Shown here piece after piece: positions 6,555-10,417 of a stretch of DNA of 10,417 nt. The position numbers and the translations under genes are program-made. This stretch comes from Roseimaritima sp. Its GTDB lineage: Bacteria; Planctomycetota; Planctomycetia; Pirellulales; Pirellulaceae. Within the stretch, counting starts at the first letter, position 1. The number at the start of each line of letters is the position of its first letter. The DNA lies in NCBI GenBank assembly GCA_007124075.1, contig SLFV01000217.1:1-10417 (forward strand), written 5' to 3'. The notes below the pieces were generated by a model, which saw nothing but the letters and a program-made list of their open reading frames with translations, was not told the origin of the DNA and ran no database searches.

Positions 6555-8594
6555 TTGTCTGATTCGTCCAAGATTTCCGTTGTGAAGGCTGCGGCCTATT
6601 TGGTTATTCGTCAGGGGGGACGTTGGACCGATGTCATCCGTTTGATCCAAGGACGCCGAATTACGATCGGACGGGCCAGTACCTGTCAAATTGTGATCCA
6701 TAGTGAACGCTGCAGTCGCCAGCATGCGGAGATTTTCCCCGTGCAGAACGGAGATGCCTTTGTCGTCCGCGATTTGAACAGCCGCAACGGTACGCTTGTT
6801 GATCAACGACGAATCGAAGAGGACCATCTCCTTTGCGAAGGCGAGACGGTTGAGATTGCTGGCTGTCAGATGACATTTGTACGCAAAATCGCGCAGGCCT
6901 TTGCCGGAGGGTCCGGGCCCGCTCTGGAACCGGGGCGGAGTACCGGTGATCAGGAAACCGATTCCGGGCACGAGAAACCGACGATCACGCGTCGGCAGCA
7001 GCAAAGCGAGATTTTACAGTCGCAAAAAACTTCCGTCCTGCGGGGATCGCTCAATGATTCCACGCTGGGACGTGAGCTGTTTCGGATCCTGTTCGGACTG
7101 GCTCGCTGCGATTCGGTCGAATCGGTCGCCGCGGCAAGCCTGCAGGGAATTGCGGAGCATTTGGGGCAAATTTCCGGTGCGGTGCTGCTTAGTCGTAACC
7201 ATGCGACCGAACCCATAGTCGATCGCCAATTGGAAGTGATCGCGACCCATCAACAGATCGATCGCTCCTATCATCGCGTCCCCGAGATGCTGGCGGAAAC
7301 CGTTTTGCAAAGCAACGAGGCGGTCCTGGCCAGAAATATCCGTGACGATGCAATTTTTGCGGCACCGGACAGCCGAGGCCAGTTGTCAACGACCAGCACG
7401 GTATGTGCGCCGATTCGTGGTTCAGCCGGTCCGGTCGGTCTACTGCACATATATTCTAGCATCGGCAGCGGACAGCGAGAGCTTGCTGCGGAGGACCTGG
7501 AGTTTATCGTCGCCGTAGCGGAAAGCGTCTCGTTGGCGTTGCGTACCGTCCAACGCCAGCAAATCTTGAATGATAAACTGGATGAAACGCGACGTCGCGT
7601 TGATCAGTTGCGGCAACAGTTACACGATCAGACGAAGATCGTTGGCAACAGCGCTGCAATCGAAGGTGTCAAGCAGAGCATCCAGCGCGTCGCTCCGACC
7701 CAAGCGACTGTCTTGGTGAGGGGAGAAAGTGGCACAGGAAAAGAGCTCGTAGCGGCGGCGATTCATCATCTAAGCGAACGGCGCGAAGCTCCGTTCATTT
7801 GTCTAAACTGCGCAGCACTTTCGCCAATGCTACTGGAAAGCGAGTTGTTTGGCCATGAAAAAGGAGCGTTTACCGGGGCAACGGGACGCAAAATCGGGAA
7901 ATTCGAAGCCGCCGATGGCGGTACTTTGATGCTGGATGAGATTGGTGAAATGGCGTTGGAGATTCAAGCCAAGTTTCTGCGGGTGCTGGAGGGGCATGAG
8001 TTTGAACGTGTGGGGGGACACCAGTCACTGAAAACGGATGTACGTGTTGTCGCTGCAACCAATCGCGATCTGCAGCAGGCCGTGCGTGAATCCCGCTTTC
8101 GTGCGGATCTGTACTTTCGGTTAAACGTTGTCGAAATCTATGTGCCGCCACTGCGTCAAAGGGACTTGGACATCTTGCATCTGGCGGAGTTTTTTTTGCA
8201 GCGGTTCTCGAGTCGTATGGCTCGGAAAATCAGCGGTTTTTCTGCAACGGCTAAACAACGCCTATTGACCTATCCGTGGCCGGGGAACGTTCGTGAACTG
8301 AAGAACGTGATTGAACGCGCAGTAGTTCTCTCCCATGCTGAAAGAATCGATGCTGAAGATTTGGTGTTGTCAAACATCCCTGTCGAACAGTCGCAAACCG
8401 AGTCAAACGCAAGGGTTCTGAACGAGTCTGAATTGATTTCGTTGGAACGATTGGAGCAACGGCATATTGTCAATGTGTTACGCGCCACCGAAGGTAATAA
8501 AAGTCGTGCGGCTAATATCTTGGGTATCGAACGCAGTACGCTGGATCGAAAAATTAAGAAATACGCGCTTTCCTCCAAAGATTGGGAGTCTTGA
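6555..8594 (+). CDS. Sigma-54-dependent transcriptional activator with FHA and GAF sensor domains
   Basis: A 679-residue bacterial enhancer-binding protein. An FHA domain (about 14-110) keeps the phosphothreonine-binding landmarks: ITIGR with Arg40, Ser54, His57 and NG at 78-79. A GAF-like sensor follows (about 171-331), then a short coiled coil (331-358). The AAA+ sigma-54 interaction domain (about 362-590) has Walker A GESGTGKE (390-397), an intact GAFTGA loop (437-442) that contacts sigma-54, Walker B TLMLDE ending in Asp461/Glu462, arginine-finger region FRADLYFR, and WPGNVRELKN. A Fis-type helix-turn-helix closes it (about 634-672: EGNKSRAANILGIERSTLDRKIKK). There is no receiver domain, so input probably comes through a Ser/Thr kinase read by FHA and a small ligand or protein at GAF. 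Start: a frame stop at 6525 leaves TTG 6555 as the first usable start. GTG 6582 is the alternative. It is divergent from the cytochrome operon and 5 bases from the HIT gene. Confidence 0.95.
   Translation: MSDSSKISVVKAAAYLVIRQGGRWTDVIRLIQGRRITIGRASTCQIVIHSERCSRQHAEIFPVQNGDAFVVRDLNSRNGTLVDQRRIEEDHLLCEGETVEIAGCQMTFVRKIAQAFAGGSGPALEPGRSTGDQETDSGHEKPTITRRQQQSEILQSQKTSVLRGSLNDSTLGRELFRILFGLARCDSVESVAAASLQGIAEHLGQISGAVLLSRNHATEPIVDRQLEVIATHQQIDRSYHRVPEMLAETVLQSNEAVLARNIRDDAIFAAPDSRGQLSTTSTVCAPIRGSAGPVGLLHIYSSIGSGQRELAAEDLEFIVAVAESVSLALRTVQRQQILNDKLDETRRRVDQLRQQLHDQTKIVGNSAAIEGVKQSIQRVAPTQATVLVRGESGTGKELVAAAIHHLSERREAPFICLNCAALSPMLLESELFGHEKGAFTGATGRKIGKFEAADGGTLMLDEIGEMALEIQAKFLRVLEGHEFERVGGHQSLKTDVRVVAATNRDLQQAVRESRFRADLYFRLNVVEIYVPPLRQRDLDILHLAEFFLQRFSSRMARKISGFSATAKQRLLTYPWPGNVRELKNVIERAVVLSHAERIDAEDLVLSNIPVEQSQTESNARVLNESELISLERLEQRHIVNVLRATEGNKSRAANILGIERSTLDRKIKKYALSSKDWES
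8584..8588 (+). promoter_or_regulatory. Ribosome binding site of the HIT gene
   Basis: GGGAG overlaps the last codons of the regulator gene and lies 11 bases before ATG 8600. This supports ATG 8600 over the in-frame TTG at 8582, and points to coupled translation of the two genes. Confidence 0.55.
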
Positions 8595-8599
8595 TTACG

Positions 8600-8941
8600 A
8601 TGGCCGAAACGATCTTTACCAAGATTATTAACCGCGAAATTCCTGCGGAAATCCTGCACGATGACGAACTTGCTCTGGCATTTCGTGACATCTCGCCGCA
8701 AGCACCGGTGCATGTGCTGATTATCCCCAAGGAGCCGATTGAATCGCTGGCGACACTGCAAACCGAACATCAGGCATTGGCGGGGCACCTGCTGCTGCTG
8801 GCTGCCAAATTGGCCCGGCAGTTGGGACTGACCAACGGTTACCGCTTAGTCACAAATATTGGCAGCGACGGGGGACAAAGCGTTCCGCATTTGCATTTCC
8901 ATCTGCTGGGCGGCCGAGAACTAAGCTGGCCTCCCGGGTAA
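8600..8941 (+). CDS. HIT family nucleotide hydrolase (HinT/PKCI-like)
   Basis: A 113-residue protein, the normal size for the HinT branch of the histidine triad superfamily. It opens with the typical AETIFTKIINREIPAEIL, continues with AFRDISPQAPVHVLIIPKEPI (about 30-50), and ends with NIGSDGGQSVPHLHFHLLGG. The triad His97, His99 and His101 is present, with the central His acting as nucleophile. Relatives are cytoplasmic homodimers that hydrolyse adenosine 5'-phosphoramidates and aminoacyl-adenylates. The start is set by GGGAG at 8584-8588 and by family alignment. Only 5 bases separate it from the sigma-54 activator gene, so the two are likely one transcript, although a functional link is not evident. 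The family and catalytic residues are seen directly. The natural substrate in this organism is not known. Confidence 0.95.
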   Translation: MAETIFTKIINREIPAEILHDDELALAFRDISPQAPVHVLIIPKEPIESLATLQTEHQALAGHLLLLAAKLARQLGLTNGYRLVTNIGSDGGQSVPHLHFHLLGGRELSWPPG

Positions 8942-9033
8942 GTGGCTTCGCGTGAATTCCTGCTGAACGAGGCGTTTACCGCTACCGCTTCACCAGGATG
9001 GAGCGGAAAACCGCGAGGCCAGTGCCCGGGTTG

Positions 9034-10417
9034 TCACATCTCCGATCCAGGGGTTTCCAGCGCCGCCTCTTCGGCCTCTTCGTGGATGGTCAAGGCTTTG
9101 TAGCCCCCGATTGTCCGGAAATACGCGATCAGGATCAAGTAACAAATCGCCATGGTCGCCGGGACGATTGCGGTCAACTTCAACGCCATGCGACTGCCGT
9201 GCAGTGTCGCGTCAATCACAGGCTGCTTGTCACTTTCTGCCTTGGCTTCGGCAGAATTCCACCACTCCCCGAGATTTTCTAAATTGTCGCTCCTGTCGCC
9301 ACGTTCCCGCAGCAGGGCGAGATCGTTGGTCAAGGTTTTGCCATCGTCATTCAATGTGGCAACCTTTTGGCCGTCCAAGCCGTTTGTTGAAAAAGCAAGG
9401 AACCTGTTTTCCTGTCCAGCACGATACCGTTCAAACGTGTCGGGGGAGATATCCTGCAGTTTCTCTGAAGCGAATTTGTCCTGCTTGAACCCGATTCCTG
9501 GACCTCCCAACAAGCCCGCGGACAACATGCCCACGCCGCCGACCATGCCCAGGGTGACCGCTCCCCCTTTTGGGAAACGCTCCGACACAACCGCTAGCAT
9601 TGTTGGCCAGAAAAATGTTTTTCCCAAACCGTAGATTGTTAAGGCAGCCAACGCGGCCAACGTCGTATTGACTCCACCAAGAAAGTAGAGGCCGAATGAC
9701 GCCAGAATGGCACTGACCAACAGCAATCCCAAGGGGGAGATCTTATGGACAATGGGGCCCGCCACAAAACGCAGGATAAACATTAAAGCGGAGGTGTAAA
9801 CAAACAACCAACGCCCGGTGTTTTCATTCAATATCGACCCCGTGATCCGCGCGATCCAGGAATCGGTTCCCAGTTCGACGTAGCCTACCATCGCATGAAT
9901 GAAGAGCAAAAATAGCAGCATCGGTGCCGCAAACTGGGCTAACACTTGCAAAAACGATAGGCCCGCTGCGCTGGCATCGGTCTGCGGCATTTTCTGGCCA
10001 AAAATCATCAATCCGTAGATAACCACGGGAATCAGGAACAAACTGATTTGAATTTCCCAGGAAACCACCCCCGCCATGAAAATCGAGGCGACACCCCCAA
10101 GGATCAGCCCCGCGGGCCAACCGGCATGCAAGATGTTAAGGTAATGCGTTTTATTGTTCGGGAACAAGGTCGCGGTCAGCGGATTGACCACCGCTTCGCA
10201 AACACCGTTACCGATGGCGAAGAGAAACATCCCCACGTACAGCGTCCAATACGTCGCGTCTTTCCCGGCAGCGGCAAACACCGCTGGCGCGGCCAGCGTG
10301 ACGACCGCAGATAAAAAGTGGACGCCAAAGGCAAAATACAGCAGGCGAGCGTAGCCGATCGCTTCAGCCAAAAAACTGGAGATAATGATCACGATACCAA
10401 AGCCCACCAAGCCACCA
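9034..10417 (-). CDS. Major facilitator superfamily transporter, N-terminus beyond the right edge
   Basis: This is a partial inner-membrane transporter: 458 residues from the first usable in-frame codon, and the frame stays open to base 10417. About eleven membrane helices are visible (roughly 3-18, 22-45, 55-75, 95-116, 119-137, 152-175, 198-220, 226-245, 249-274, 283-303, 409-431 of the visible part). With one helix missing off the edge this gives the usual twelve. Conserved-looking stretches include GMFLFAIGNGVCEAVVNPLTA and FPNNKTHYLNILHAGWPAGL, which recall sugar-transporting (FHS-like) MFS members. That resemblance is weak evidence for a sugar substrate. Unusually, a charged hydrophilic segment of about 100 residues (304-408) sits between the last two helices and should face the periplasm. 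The C-terminal tail is acidic. It converges on the HIT gene, separated by 92 bases with no clear terminator (only a 4-base GCGG/CCGC stem at 9003-9014). The TTG at 10410 is unlikely to be the true start. Confidence 0.88.
   Translation of the reverse strand, partial: GGLVGFGIVIIISSFLAEAIGYARLLYFAFGVHFLSAVVTLAAPAVFAAAGKDATYWTLYVGMFLFAIGNGVCEAVVNPLTATLFPNNKTHYLNILHAGWPAGLILGGVASIFMAGVVSWEIQISLFLIPVVIYGLMIFGQKMPQTDASAAGLSFLQVLAQFAAPMLLFLLFIHAMVGYVELGTDSWIARITGSILNENTGRWLFVYTSALMFILRFVAGPIVHKISPLGLLLVSAILASFGLYFLGGVNTTLAALAALTIYGLGKTFFWPTMLAVVSERFPKGGAVTLGMVGGVGMLSAGLLGGPGIGFKQDKFASEKLQDISPDTFERYRAGQENRFLAFSTNGLDGQKVATLNDDGKTLTNDLALLRERGDRSDNLENLGEWWNSAEAKAESDKQPVIDATLHGSRMALKLTAIVPATMAICYLILIAYFRTIGGYKALTIHEEAEEAALETPGSEM

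Noticed and set aside
8270..8788. Minus-strand open frame of 172 codons across the regulator/HIT junction
   Set aside because: It is antisense to the helix-turn-helix and the HIT protein, both of which are strongly supported by family motifs.
9003..9014. GCGG-AAAA-CCGC stem between the convergent HIT and MFS genes as a terminator
   Set aside because: It has only four pairs and no T tract on either strand.
10410..10412. TTG as the start of the MFS transporter
   Set aside because: The frame is open to the end of the window, and the first transmembrane helix expected for the family is missing, so the true start lies outside.

Overview
The window looks like a stretch of a planctomycete chromosome, most likely from the Pirellulales (the Rhodopirellula/Blastopirellula relatives). 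The evidence is the protein content. There is a DUF1559-type prepilin-like protein, a DUF1598 protein, a DUF1080 sugar hydrolase, and a giant c-type cytochrome ending in the heme-binding module common in planctomycetes and verrucomicrobia. Base composition is moderate and even. I saw no mobile elements, RNA genes or CRISPR arrays.

Layout. (1) Bases 1-332, minus strand: the start of a DUF1559 pseudopilin-like gene that runs off the left edge. (2) Bases 591-6383, minus strand: a tight four-gene run, probably one operon. It is transcribed from the 6.4-6.5 kb promoter region leftward: DUF1598 exported protein, a 249-residue exported protein of unknown function, a 949-residue sugar-binding/beta-propeller/diheme cytochrome, and a DUF1080 3-keto-disaccharide hydrolase-like protein. 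Spacings are 26 bases, an 8-base overlap and 3 bases. (3) Bases 6555-8941, plus strand, divergent: an FHA-GAF-AAA+-Fis sigma-54 activator, followed 5 bases later by a HIT-family nucleotide hydrolase. (4) Bases 9034 to the right edge, minus strand: a major facilitator transporter lacking its N-terminus, with a roughly 100-residue insert before its last membrane helix.

Working together (inference). The four minus-strand products all carry export signals, so they probably act in the periplasm or at the cell surface. A sugar-binding, propeller-type oxidoreductase fused to two c-hemes, encoded next to a 3-keto-disaccharide hydrolase family member, suggests sugar oxidation feeding electrons to the respiratory chain, followed by cleavage of the oxidised sugar. 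The divergent sigma-54 activator is placed to control this operon, but I found no clear -24/-12 promoter in the shared intergenic region. What I see there instead is a plausible sigma-70-type promoter for the operon.
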